Shown here: positions 36,399-48,900 of the stretch, one piece after another
Position numbering within the stretch: the stretch's first letter is position 1
Layout of the letters: every line of letters starts with the position of its first letter
Origin: Chromobotia macracanthus
Taxonomy: Eukaryota; Chordata; Actinopteri; Cypriniformes; Botiidae
Assembly (NCBI GenBank): GCA_036877525.1
Contig: JAZGTH010000072.1
Span: 5,174,001 to 5,238,000 of the forward strand
Length of the DNA stretch: 64,000 nt
Direction of reading: 5' to 3'
Translations under genes and position numbers: made by a program
The notes under the pieces: generated by a model
The model's database searches: none
The model's input: the letters and a program-made list of their open reading frames with translations, nothing else
What the model was told of the DNA's origin: nothing

Positions 36399-38027
36399 TT
36401 AGTGACCAAAAATCTCTGTGAATTCACCAAGCCTTTTGAGCTGCTCTGTTTGCATGGAGTGTCTTCTTATCAGCAACCTCCTGGTCTGGAGATCTTTTGG
36501 AAAGCCTGCAGGAGCTGAGGGAAAACAGAGCTTTGGTCCTGCTGCTTTGTTGGTGGAGCCATTGCTACCTGAGTTGCTGGTTCTAGTAATGTTTGGGATC
36601 GGGGCATGATGGTTCAGTGGAGGGAGGGAGCCAGCACGAGGATGGGAAATGGGATCCAATAAAAGCGGCCCAGAACCTCGACGTTCATAGCTGATTGGGT
36701 TTTTCCTGTGCAGGCATGTCATTGAGATGTTTTCCACAGACTCTTTGGAGCCTACCGACAAAGGATATTGAGACTTAACTGGCTTTCTCTTTTCCAGGTG
36801 TCCTCTATGGTCTTCTGGAGAGTTGGCAAGAGTTCGAGAAAGCTGGGAGTCTGAGCCATAGTGTTCCATTCCTAGTTTCCGCCTTTGGATGATATTGCGA
36901 AGACTAGACACTGCCAGATTTGGCAGAGATTTGTCTGGATTTTTTTTGGTTGGTAAAGCTTCTCTGCTACTTTTGCAGTAAAGATTGGGATGAGAAAGTG
37001 AGTGCAAGGATGATAAGCTATCAAAGGACATGTTTCGATACAGTGCTGCTTCACCATTGGTAGAGCTCCCATGACTTAGAGCTTGACTCAAAGAGTTGGA
37101 TTCTTGTAGATCAACACTGCAATAGCGTGAAAGTGGAGTGTTGTCGAAAGCCAGGCTGTTCATTTTGAAAGTCATCTCTTCTTCTGGAGTGATATCAGGC
37201 AGTTCCTTGGTTGGAGAAGTACCTTTGGCAAGCTGTTGAGCCAGGAAAGACTGTGGAATCTTCAGCCAAGGTTCGGAGTGTAGTCTTTGAAGATGATGGA
37301 GCTTGTTCACTTGACTATGCACCAGGGATGCCTGGTGGGATGGAGATGTTGGTTGGGAGTTTGTCATGCTTTGGAGGTTCTGAAAAGAGAACATATGCTC
37401 TGTAGGACTGGAGGAAAGCATCCCTTGTGGTGATGTACTGAGGTAAACATCAGAAGGAGAAGCACAAGGAGCTGTAGTGGAATGTTGCTTGTCCCACTGT
37501 TCCACTGTTGAAGATGGAGGAACCAGAAGGTGCTTTTTTAACATTTGCCTTCCGCATGCTAGATTGTCTGGGGTAATGATGATAACTTCTTTTCCTTTGG
37601 CTTTGCAGGCATCCATTAAGATCTTAAGAGTTTCTTTGTCACACGCATTGATGGCATATATCAGAGCTGAGGAACCTGTGTGGTCCTCAAGACATGGGTC
37701 AGCCCCATTACTCAAGAGCAAAGACACCACCTCAGGTCCAGCTTGCTCCAAGCAGGCATGCAAAAGAGCCGTCTTCCCACTCTTATCTTGGATGTTTGGG
37801 TCAGCACCACTCTCAAGCAGATATCCCACCATCTTGGTCTTTGGAACGCTTTGAGAGTCTGCATGTCTGCTGCGGCAGGCGATCATCAGGGGCGTTTCTC
37901 CACATTCATTGCTCTCGTTTATGTAAGCTCCACCTTCCAGAAGCAGCCGTGTGAGACGTAGTCTGCAAAGGTAGACGGCCTTCAGCAAGGAGTTGCCATC
38001 AGCATTGACCACCTGTCCACCATCCAT
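36399..38027 (-). CDS. ankrd34b: ANKRD34B, ankyrin repeat domain 34B (single coding exon)
   Basis: Ankyrin-repeat protein, mainly neural in mammals, with no established biochemical function. One uninterrupted frame of 542 codons. I place the start at ATG 38027 (MDGGQVVNADGNS), which matches human ANKRD34B (MDEG...DGNSL); two upstream in-frame codons (GTG AGA) are not a likely start. About four ankyrin repeats occupy residues 10-160, with typical TPLMIACRSRH and KTALLHAC turns and the conserved KAKGKEVIII end. A long low-complexity linker follows with conserved islands: ITPEEEM, LRNIIQRRKLG.EHYGSDSQLS, YERRGSGPLL and the C-terminal LLIRRHSMQTEQLKRL. Length is close to human (514 aa). It converges on zfyve16 and diverges from rasgrf2. 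Confidence 0.93.
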   Translation of the reverse strand: MDGGQVVNADGNSLLKAVYLCRLRLTRLLLEGGAYINESNECGETPLMIACRSRHADSQSVPKTKMVGYLLESGADPNIQDKSGKTALLHACLEQAGPEVVSLLLSNGADPCLEDHTGSSALIYAINACDKETLKILMDACKAKGKEVIIITPDNLACGRQMLKKHLLVPPSSTVEQWDKQHSTTAPCASPSDVYLSTSPQGMLSSSPTEHMFSFQNLQSMTNSQPTSPSHQASLVHSQVNKLHHLQRLHSEPWLKIPQSFLAQQLAKGTSPTKELPDITPEEEMTFKMNSLAFDNTPLSRYCSVDLQESNSLSQALSHGSSTNGEAALYRNMSFDSLSSLHSLSHPNLYCKSSREALPTKKNPDKSLPNLAVSSLRNIIQRRKLGMEHYGSDSQLSRTLANSPEDHRGHLEKRKPVKSQYPLSVGSKESVENISMTCLHRKNPISYERRGSGPLLLDPISHPRAGSLPPLNHHAPIPNITRTSNSGSNGSTNKAAGPKLCFPSAPAGFPKDLQTRRLLIRRHSMQTEQLKRLGEFTEIFGH

Positions 38028-38038
38028 TCTCACCTGTT

Positions 38039-38071
38039 TTACTGCGACTCACGCCTGAGTAATGCAGCCAT
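38039..38071 (-). CDS. Upstream ORF in ankrd34b leader (10 codons)
   Basis: After a good acceptor (CTTCCTTACAG, exon start 38079) the leader contains ATG at 38071 opening a 10-codon frame (MAALLRRESQ) that stops at 38039, 11 nt before the main ATG and in a different frame. If the first exon ends at 38079's predicted partner (donor ATG then GTAAGAG at 40138), the junction also makes a 3-codon ORF whose TAA overlaps this ATG. Translation is not shown; the call rests on sequence arrangement. Confidence 0.4.
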   Translation of the reverse strand: MAALLRRESQ

Positions 38072-40137
38072 TACAAAACCTGTAAGGAAGGGAGCAAGAT
38101 CAGATGTCTGTGTAGCCTTTGTTGCACCTCCTAATCACAAGATAATCATCTGAACTTGATGGTTGGAAGATGGTGTTTTTGAATAGCCCTGACTACGTCA
38201 AATGACACACAAATGACAAACATTTACTGAAGAGATATGATGAGAAAAGATATGAGGAGCTCTGAATCACCATATTGTGTTTTGCTCTTTATTATTTACC
38301 CACAAATCCCACAAATAACAGGAAAGAAAGTGTCAGAGTTTAACAATCTGTTTTGCTTAGCAACAAGCTGTCTTTCTGCGGAATGACATCTTTTCTTCTC
38401 CGCAGTACATCTATTTTTTAAAAAGCTAAACTGGATAAAGTGAGGCAGAGACCTCGGCTTTACTTCCAGACAACATTCCTATAGTGCTCGACCTCCTCCT
38501 GCTTTCTTTAGGAACTTCATCTTTCTAAAGCTCATTGTGTTTGCTGTCCTTGATGTATTTTCTGCCTCGTGTCTGCAGAACATTATGCCCCTGACTGGGG
38601 TTTATAAAGCATTTCAAATACTGTCAAGTCAACTGGAGAGACACTTCAGATCTCCCGAATTTATCAGTTTTGCCAAACGATTTTTAAAGCTTTTTTTAAA
38701 ACGTTTTGGTTGAAAATGACCAAATCAGTCACTGAGCAAGTACATCAATATTTATAACTTCTTACTTCACCCCAATACCCCACAGTAAGTTTATAAGAAT
38801 TATTTAAATTTGAGAAAGTGTCAGGCTGGCTTCATCTGACTTTTTACATAGATTGTGTGATGAATTAAATCAATCTATTTAAGATAATGTTTAGCATTTT
38901 CATTATGTCTGTATCTCCCAAGGTTTTCTTCTTTTTATCTTATGGAGTTTATTCATTACCACAGTGACCACTGGAGGCATTCACACTGAGGAATTAATTC
39001 TCTTCTGTGAAGCTGCTCTGAAACATTATGTACTGTGAAATGTTCTGTACAAATATCATTGACTTGATGGTGTTCGTTCTAATCTGCTCATTTTAATTTA
39101 AAGTCTTTCCATCAATGCTACAATATTTCTAGTAGGTTTTAACTTCTAATGCAACACATTTAATTTTAATGTACATAAAATGCTGCAGATGGACAAACTG
39201 AAACCAGAAAATCAGTACTACAAACTAAACAATCACAGTATTGTTACCTAGAGTGAATTCAAGTAAGTTTGGCCAGTTTTTAACAATCATTTGAGTTCAT
39301 TATCTTCAACATCTATTAAAGTTATTTATGAATGCACATAGTGATGAAGTGTAAAATGATTTTAAAGACAAGAAATGAATAATTGTGCGTAAACTAAACC
39401 TCTTAAAGGTAAAAACATTGAGGAGTGTTTCTTACACTGTTTAACAATCTATACGTCTGTGATATACCGTATGTGCAGGTACAGTAATGAGAATGTACAG
39501 TCACTATTACCATGGAGAAAATGACAGCTCTGACTGTCACCCTGTCAGTGATGTTCTGCAGCGATGCTCAACTCTACTTGGGATCAGGTACAAGAGCTGC
39601 ATGTGTGCAGAGACACAGTCAGGGAACTGTGCAACTGTGCACCAAACAAAACTGAAGTGACCCCTGGAAGTCCTGCCCTACTGTTCTGCATATCGGTGTA
39701 TGTTAGGACTTGAAAGACACACAATCTGCAGGCCATTCTGAGTATTATGCTACTCCAGGCATGATGCATGAGAAAGCATATGCAGTGTGCACTTGAGTTT
39801 CTGAAGAGGTTGCGAAGTGTTTCTATTCTAATCAAAGTACAGTTCAGAGCACTCGTGCTGCTCTGTGTTGCTCTCTAACAGAAGGAATCGAACACATTTA
39901 CCTGCAGATGTAACATGGCAAACCTCATTGAATCACATATCGACTTTGAATTGTTAGCTTAAAACAGATGGAAAACAAAACATTCTTGGACCCTGCCTTC
40001 AGTTTACACATCATGAAGAATGAAATACATCTCTACCAAAAGCACTTTGTTTAATGTCAGATAATGATGATTTTACAGTGTTGCCACTAAGGTAAAGTGA
40101 GTGGATGAAAACAGAAGAAAAGATCATTTGCTCTTAC

Positions 40138-40260
40138 CATGTGATCTTGAAGAAGCCAGACAGATCCAGATGAAGCTGCAGTCAGGTGAGTTGGTCTGAC
40201 TGTCATCTACATGTGTATGACTGAATGCACTGCTGACATGACGTTGATCAGATCTGAGCA
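40138..40260 (-). other. Possible non-coding first exon of ankrd34b
   Basis: On the minus strand the sequence reads CACATG then GTAAGAG, a consensus donor at 40137. The only nearby matching acceptor is CTTCCTTACAG before 38079, which leads into the ankrd34b start. The 5' limit (about 40260) is arbitrary. Supported by splice-site quality only. Confidence 0.35.
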
Positions 40261-40304
40261 ACAATGAGAGAGATGCCTTATTCACACACTCAGAGAAACA
40301 GACT

Positions 40305-40332
40305 AGAGAGAGAGAGAGAGAGAGAGAGAGAG
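40305..40332 (+). repeat. (AG)14 microsatellite
   Basis: Uninterrupted AG dinucleotide tract in the ankrd34b-rasgrf2 intergenic region, just upstream of the possible ankrd34b first exon. Confidence 0.9.
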
Positions 40333-42057
40333 CAAGTCAGAAACATATCAAGACTCCAACCTTGATCCTCAAGAACTTTTCAGGGTTGCATTTCAAGCAA
40401 CAATATGAATTTGACAGCTTAGAAACAATACTTTCAGTATTTGTCCCATTGCATTTTTTATGGATGAATTGCATGGAAATTTGTTCAGGTCACATTTCAC
40501 CCCAAAATAAATCAATCAGTCAATAAATATTTTCCATAAAGAAAACAAATCACACCCCCCTCCAGTTTTTGACAGATCTCATGAGTTTCATGTGTATATC
40601 ATCTACATGCATGATGATAAATATATGATGAAAATAAAAATGTTTTTTCTCTTTCTTTTGAACAGCCCCTGAGCTTCTGTATGGGCTGCTGCCCTCTTCA
40701 GACTACGTCTTCTGATGTTCTCTGGTCTGTAGCATGTCTGAAAACTCAAGGACAAGCTGACACAGCACCTTAAAATGTCTGAATTCTCTTTATCAGACAG
40801 GAAGCAACTCTTGTGTGTCATCATGAAAGCACATAGTGTATGTACATCTGTATTTCCTGTTGATTCCCTTGAAATAATGGAGTGTACCCATTTGTGAAGA
40901 TTTGGAAATAGCAGCTACCTTACGCATGTGAGCCATGCTGTCGTCAGGTTGATCGGAGGGTGAGATGGCGTAGATTCAATACACTTCAGCAATGCCATCT
41001 CCATGACAACCGGTGAAATAAAGAAAACTCTGTGTGTGAATGTTGTGTGCAAAGGTTTGCCTGTGAACTTTTGATTATGACCTGCCACTGAGTGCATTTG
41101 ATCACACGGTTTTCAGCACAAAGCTGAGCTCAAAAATCAGCCCTTACACAACTGGTAATCATTCTGACATTTAGTGTGATTGACTCACATTGCATTGTCT
41201 AGACTTTTCTCTGTGTTTTTATAGGAACTATTGAAATGTTGGGATTGAAATAAATGCATTTTAATATGTGCAATACATGCAGTGACTGAAGGAAATGTGC
41301 ATAAATTGTAGGAAGATTATGGCTGAACAGTGAATATTGAATACTCATATCATTTATTAGCTTAAAGTAGTTTGTGTCCTCATCAGTATATAAGCAATAG
41401 GATTTATGAATTACTTTTATAGTATACTCACAGGGCTGTATGTATTGACATAAATATCGCTTTATGAGTAACATTAAAAATAAACTAAAATATTACTTAT
41501 GGGAACCAGAGGAGGCCAGAAGACTGTTTGCCTTTTAAAGAAGACCTTTGCATGCATTTTCTACTGCAGTTCCTTGAATCATTTTATTTGTCTCATCCCT
41601 CTATAGACACACAGCTTTACCTTCATTATATACATGTGGCTGTTAGTAACCATGAACCTGCTTCAGTATAATTGTTTAGCGGTTGTCATAGCAACTGCTC
41701 AAGACCAGCATCTCAACTTCCTGCAGTAAACTGAATGACATTCGTGTTTTCTGCTCCATTATCACACAGCAAGTGTGTGCACAGATTGATTTTGAGGCAG
41801 ATGAGGAAATGATTTGCATCTTTTCTGCAGGAGAGTAAGTGATGCTGTCTGGAGCTCACACATTAGGGTGTTGCCACAAGATGGCCCTCTATCAGCAACT
41901 TCTGGAGCAGTTTTGCTCATTCAATAGCCTTTCAAATTATTTTTAAAATTATTTTTTATTTGTTTGTCGCGTTTGCTGACTGAATCTATTCGTGTGGTTG
42001 CATTATTTGCTTGTGACACCACAATGTTCTTTGGTCCTGTGGTACTTATGCGGTAAA

Positions 42058-42130
42058 TACCCCTACATTGGGTATATACCCCTACATTGGGTATATACCC
42101 CTAAATACCCCTACATTGGGTATTTACCCC
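42058..42130 (+). repeat. Palindromic 19-bp minisatellite (TACCCCTACATTGGGTATA)
   Basis: Three to four copies of a unit whose arms TACCC and GGGTA are inverted repeats, so each unit can form a small hairpin. The third copy is broken by an extra CCCCTAAA. Non-coding. Confidence 0.8.
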
Positions 42131-42857
42131 TGTATTACTGTACATAGAGGTATATTTAGTTCTGTGATTATCTTTTAAGATCCGAGACTCTTCATGTAGT
42201 GTGAGACTGAACACACGAGTCAATGAACTGATGAATCTGTGATGAATCGGTTCTTCGGATCGGATTCACTGACATGAGTTGGACGTGTGAATGTAAGTGA
42301 CTGTAATGTCACTGAACTATTATCACACAGATCCCACACGATACAATGTTAAAAAGTGTGTTGTTACTGTAAATTGTGTACAGTTTTAAACACAGCCCAG
42401 TTTCTGACGATGGCGTCTACCCTTCAGTTCGGGTCGTAGTGACTCCGGTGCGTAAAGGCGCAGCTCATTTCATTTACAAGATGGTGATGCCCTGATCTTA
42501 AATCAGAGTATCAGCGAGTCAGTTTGTGATGTGAACAGTTTGTGGGTAAACAGATCTGTCTCTTTAAGTTGATGTGAAAGCCGATTAGCGCTGATCTCGG
42601 TCGTGATATTGTGGCACCGTCTGTCCGCTGGATCCATTTTTGTTTTACGTCTCGACGTGCATTTTGGGCCATATATTTAGCCTATATGCATGTTTTTTAA
42701 ATGCACTTCTGCGTTTTGAACTATATTCTCGTTTGTTACATACGCGCTCCTCTTCATCGCTGTGCGTAATTACGCGTTACGCGCGTCTGGAATTCCCTTT
42801 ACGCGCCGCGGCTGAAGCGCAGATCATCTCCGCCTGCTGCGGGTGATCGTCGGGTGA

Positions 42858-42914
42858 ATGTGTGTGTGTGTGTGTGTGAGGATGAGGATGAAGATGAAGG
42901 TGGTTTCAGTGTGA
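42858..42914 (+). CDS. Upstream ORF in the rasgrf2 leader
   Basis: ATG at 42858 opens an 18-codon frame through the GT microsatellite (Cys-Val repeats) and three further in-frame ATGs at 42882, 42888 and 42894, stopping at TGA 42912-42914. The stop is 16 nt before the rasgrf2 ATG. The leader would need leaky scanning or reinitiation for full translation. The transcription start is not known, so presence in the mRNA is inference. Confidence 0.4.
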   Translation: MCVCVCVRMRMKMKVVSV

Positions 42915-42930
42915 CAGACAGGGCTGGAAG

Positions 42931-45900
42931 ATGCAGAAGAGCGTCCGCTACAATGAGGGACATGCGCTCTACCTGTCCATGATCGCGCGTAAAGACGGCG
43001 TCAAACGCGGGTACCTGAGCAAAAAAGCCACGGAGAACAGCCGCTGGACCGAGAAATACTTCGCCCTTTACCAGAATGTCCTCTTCTACTTTGAGAATGA
43101 GCAGAGCACCAGGCCCTCTGGGATGTATCTTCTGGAAGCCTGCACCTGCGAGAGAGTTCCGGCTCCAAAGGTGTCCACCCTCGGGAAAGAGAGTTCAGAT
43201 AAACAGCAGGTGCAGTGTGGAGGTTCTGCATGTGTTGAATGAATGAAAGTTCATTCTGCACAAATGTGTCTGTTTGCTTATGAGTGTCTGTCACTCATAT
43301 CTGTCACAGTAGGGCAGTCTGGGGCATCTGGGGTATTTCTCAGGATGGGTTCCTTTTTGAAAGTCAGTTTTAGGTTCTTGAATAACGTGGGCCCTTTGTG
43401 ACAACATGCCCCGTTATGGGAACCTGATATGGAAGTCTGATGTGTTTTATTTGAAACACCGTTTTGTGGTGTTCAGGTGAATGTAAAATCAAACTTGTAA
43501 ATTACATTTTTGTAGCTATAATAGGGATACACCGACACTGTGTATGACTTATATAATGACTCCATGTATATTAGGGTCATGTGAAGTGTTGTGTTGAGTT
43601 GCTCTGACTATCAAGTTAACACGTTACGCAAATTGCAAAGAAAAAGCAGAAAAGGTCATTTGGTCAACCATCAACAGGGTTCTCATGGTCATGAGAGGCT
43701 GGACGTATTTCATTTAAAAATGGTTTTATCCTAACAGCTATAAAATGTTAAAACAGCTGTGGGGTTGTGTGAGGTTACTTTTATTTTAGTATATCTCAGA
43801 ATTGCTGCAGTCTCTATAAAATGATTTTTAAAACCTGTAATATAGTAATTTATTGATCAAAAGATGATATAGAAGCTGAAAATCACCATTTTGAAGCCAT
43901 TTTTATTTGTAAACAAAAAACAGCCTCAAATGTAAGCCGGTGTGTGTTTGGAGTAATAAATAACATCACAGGTCTGTGGTCGTGTTTATCATTCAGATTA
44001 TATTCTGCAGATAGATATTCTGATCCGTGACTGTCTGTTCAGATCACAGGACTTAAAGCCCCTCATGAGCCGGACACTCATCAGTCCAACATGTTTGGTT
44101 CAGAGTAACACTGTTGTCTGAGTTAGCAGGTTAGTGTTAAGTTATCTAGTTGTGTGTTAAGCACACAATGCTGAGTCGATATTTCTCACTAACCCTGTCA
44201 AGAACATGACCAGCTCATATTTAACACTCAGATCAGTGGAAACAGTAAAGAAATGTCAGAGAAGGAACCTCTATATGTTGAGGTACATTGTGTTTGTTTG
44301 AACTGGATTGTTTTGTGACAGTAAACAAGCTTTTACTTCTCATTTCGCATTACTGAGTAAAAATATAGATCTACTATTTGCATTGTAGAGAATTTTTGCA
44401 TGTGGATGAAAAATGACATGATCCAGATTTTTTTCATGCAATTCTGTTCATTTTATGGTTGATTTATGATCTGCTTTTGTTTTAAAAGGCCATACAAAAG
44501 TGATACTGTTTTATCCTAATTATGTTTGTTACAGCCGTAGGTGCTTTTATATACACACACACACACTCACACACTCATTTGTTATGTTAGATAGCAGATG
44601 TGTCTGCACATCCCCCTCGCAGCATACACAAACATACTGCAGTGTTTATTATAAATTATTTATTCAGTAATGTCTATTTTTTAAAAATTCATGTGCCACA
44701 ATCTTTAATGAAAAACATTCACCTCCCTTCCCCCACAAATGACGTCTCTTCTCTTTATGATGTATGTCTGTCCCCGAGGGAGGGGCTAAATTGACTACCC
44801 AATGGCCAGACAGTTTCCACCCCTCCAACTTTCAACAATTCAATCAATTCTTGAAAAATGAAATCAAGTCAATGTTTTTCTCATTCCAGAAGCTGCTGCA
44901 CTCATATATATGTCACTATAGGGAAGAAGAGACAGTCACAACTTCCGTTTCATGGCGACTTCAAATGCGTTTGCATGATATTTTGCATGTCTTTTTTTCA
45001 GTGCATATGTTACAGTTTCACTTTAAGTAACTTTGGTAACTAATAACAGTTTGAGATGTAATTGCAGGTAAGCAGATTAGAAACACTGAGTTTGATGACA
45101 CTTGTTGCAGTCACCTCTGTGTCGCATTACTGCGTCACTCGGCTGCATGCAGAAGCCGTTTAAACAGAGCAAACATCTTCAAAGTGCTCTAACAGCGTTT
45201 AAAAGCTTTGATTTCTGGGCCAACTCAATTAAAAAGGCTTTTGTGATGTGCACAGTAACCTGCATATTCATTAAACGACCATTAATTAATGAAAAAAATC
45301 TCCTGCGTGTCATGGCTGCATTTGATTTTGAATAAAATGTAAATTTTTTATGTTTTTAAATGCGTTAGAACTTCATCCCGGTAACTTAGTTTATGAACTT
45401 TTGTGATGCTAATGGATTATTAGGGTTGTAAACAGCACTGCACGATTGACTGATATTTATTCTTGCTGCAGTTTTGGCTGTGCAGCAGGAGAGATTTCTC
45501 TTTATCTTTATTGTACTTGATAAAGATTCATATGCAAATGAAATGCCTGACAGAGTCGCCAGCGAGCCCCTGACTTGTGTTGCCATGGCAATCAGGTATG
45601 ATGTCATGTTGAAGTGGCGCTGTATTCTCAGGTTGTACCACTTGCTTAAAAATGTTATGCAAGTTACACCATCAGCGTGACACTTAATCTGCTCACTTTT
45701 CACAGGATCGGTGAGTTCTGTCCTCTTTAAAGAATTAAACTTGAACCGTTTTACTGTGTAATTCACAGTCCTGGTTTTGTGTGCACAATTCAGTGCTTCA
45801 TGTTATTCTATCTTTTGTAATCTTTCTTTTACTGTAGCCATTTAGCTCCACCCCTTTTTCCACTGATGTCACCTAGGCAACGATATTTTGTCCTTTCAGA

Positions 45901-48900
45901 GTCTGGGATTCTTTTAAGTCCTTCTGGAAGGAAGTGCTTTGTGTGTTTTCATGCAGTTTTATGAGTTCAGCTGACCGTAAGCGAGTCGCACACAATCAGG
46001 CCTCTTTCTGTTACACAATACAAGGTTGTCCCTGTAAGAATGCTTGTGCCAGGGTTGTGTTTCTTTTTGACCCTGTCTTTTAAATAAAAGTCCACGTACA
46101 GGCTTCAGAAAACAATGTGAGTGTGAGCAACCTAGAAAACACAAGTACGCAGAACTGTGTGGATAATTATGCAAACAGTATGTGTGAAATCTAACCCATT
46201 GGTATCATTGCAATGGTACATAGGCCAAGAAGAAGCTCTTGATGGGATGGGATGGTGTTGAGAGATGGTAGTTTGGTGGGTTTAGATGTATTTGTGGAGC
46301 GGTCGCATCTATTGTTAAAGTTGAGTTTAAAAGAGGCCTGAGGCTGCAGGAGCATTAACAGTCAATTCCACAGTTACATAATCACACACACACACACACA
46401 CACCAGCCGTGCATCAGGAGAACACAGGCGAGCCCTTAAGCTCATGTCCTATGAAACACGCTTATTGCATCTCTGTGTATCACTGCACCATCTCTTATCT
46501 TGGCGAATTTCACAAAACTCCTCGAAGAAACATACCCAGGTCACATACTGCATCACCCCAGGATTACAAGAAGAAAATTATATGTTTCTTAAACTGATGT
46601 TTGTCTGTATGGTCACAATACAAAACAAAATCTTAAGCATTGCTTCTTTTATTTTTGTGCACAATATAATTTTTTCCTGTTAATTATCTGATAAACTTTG
46701 ACCTGGATGTGAGTCTCCTAAGATTTATATTTGAACCGAAAGGCTTAAAATCCAAAACAGATTCTTGTTTTTTTCCTGTTTTTTCCAGTTCCAGATATGA
46801 TGACATCATATTTTCTCCTCACTTTGTAGGTGAAACATTTCTTTGTTATTGTCGTGATTGGCTTGTCTCCTCCAGCCTCTGTGTCAGACGTTGCTGTGTA
46901 ATTTCAGAACACAATTATTCAGTAACACATCCATTGTCACTTCCTTTTAAGAGAATACATGCAAGGTCATGCTGCTGATGACTGTGAGCGACTGTATTTA
47001 GGTCAGAGCTGTTTTAATGCTGCCCACCGCTGGTCAGATTTAACACTGTTTGTTGATTTGTGGCTTGCACTGTATGATGGCTCATCTCGTGTCTTATTCA
47101 GCATTATTTCCTGGTGATCTTCGGTCACGATGGACAGAAACCTCTGGAGCTGAGAACAGAAGATGATTCTGACTGCAGTGAGTGGGTGGAGGTCATTCAT
47201 CAGGCCAGGTACAGCTGCACAACAAAACCATTTCACTCCTATATAAAAATAAAGCATGCATTAGAAGATACTTCATGTCATGAGCTTTCAGGAAAAAATC
47301 ACAAACACGATCTACAAGATATCAGTTTTTTCTCAGATCAGATTAAACAGGGAACAAAGGAACTTCTGGTTTCTCATGTTTCCTCTGAGAAAAAGACCCC
47401 GGTAACCTCACGTTGATCTCGGCAATGTCTCAAACTGTTCTCAGATCTCAGATGTAAACTTCAACATTTCTGTGGCTTCCCAGCTAACAATTTTAGGTTG
47501 TAAGAACATTTCCATTAAGTAACAAAAAGTTCTAGGAATGATCAAAGTGTACAGTTCTTTAGATGTGTTTTAACATTATTTAAACATTGTTAATTCTGTA
47601 ACGTTTTTTTTAAAAACACTTAAGAATAAACTTAAGAATAATATTTGATATGATATACAGCTTGATATACAGCTTGATATACAGCAAGGACATTTTTAAA
47701 GAATATTTTTATGCCAACATTTTGAGAATGTGCCCTGTTAGCTGGGTTACTGTTTTTTTTGAGCATTAGCATTAATTGTTCTCTGTACATGTCTGTCATT
47801 GACAGTTACTCTGACCTGATCATCGAGCGAGAAGTTCTCATGCAGAAATACATCCACCTGGTGCAGATCATGGAGACAGAGAAGGTGGCAGCCAATCAGC
47901 TGAGGACACAACTGGAAGATCAAGACACGGAGATCGAGAGGCTGAAGGCAGAGGTCAGATTATCACCATCAGCTTAATCTTCTGTGTGTGCAGCTCATGT
48001 TCCTCCAAAATAAACAGCCGTTGTGTTCTTACAGATTATTGTCCTGAACAGAGCGAAGGAGAGAATGTTGATCTGTCAGTCCAAGCAGGAGGAAGAAGAT
48101 CCAGACATCAAGAAAATCAAGAAGGTTTTTGGCTGTTGTATGATAATCTACAATAAACTGAAAGCATTTTCTTTCTTAACTGAAATAAAATGAACGTAAT
48201 TTAATAAAGTGAAACTAAACTAAAATAAACTTCCATAACTTGATGCATATTTTAAAATGTAAAGTAGCGCTGCACGATATGCAAGACATGCGATATATGC
48301 GATACGAATGCGATATATGACAGCAGTATTCAATATCATAATGCATAAAGTGTGTAAATAAACTACAATTATATTAAAATACAATTTATATAACCAACAT
48401 ACTTGTTTCACACATTTTCTAGGAAAAGAAACACATTTCAACTAACACTTGCGTGTCAGTCTGTCTGCATGAACCTAAAACTTTGACTATTAATATAATT
48501 TAAGTTATTGCAAAGCAGTGCATTATGCATATTTGCGATATTTCAATAATTTCATTAAATCTTGCAGCCCTAACGTGAGGTGTTCAGCGCATGAGATGTT
48601 GTTTAAAGATGGTCTCATGATGCACTAGGTAGCAGGCAGTAGTTTGAGAGAATCATCTGGGCTGAGGGCTCGAGTGTGAGAACATGGCATCTTCTGGCGT
48701 GTCTGGTTGCAGGTGCAGAGCTTCATGCGAGGTTGGCTCTGCAGGAGGAAGTGGAAGACCATTGTGCAAGACTATATCTGCTCACCTCACGCTGAGAGCA
48801 TGAGAAAGAGAAACCAGATCGTCTTCAACATGGTGGAAGCGGAGACAGAGTACGTCCTGCAGCTGTCCATCCTCGTCAACTGCTTCCTGCGGCCGCTCCG

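Larger units (their letters stand above)
38080..42930. other. Intergenic region between divergent ankrd34b and rasgrf2
   Basis: About 4.8 kb without a coding gene. A possible non-coding ankrd34b first exon lies on the minus strand upstream of a GTAAGAG donor at 40137. Simple repeats: (GA)n at 40305-40332 and a short minisatellite at 42058-42130. The last 500 bp before 42931 become CpG-rich (for example around 42740-42845) and are the likely rasgrf2 promoter and 5'UTR. Confidence 0.5.

Noticed and set aside
38028..38033. Extending ankrd34b by two codons to a GTG start
   Set aside because: Eukaryotic initiation at ATG 38027 matches the human N-terminus; the GTGAGA is not a start codon.
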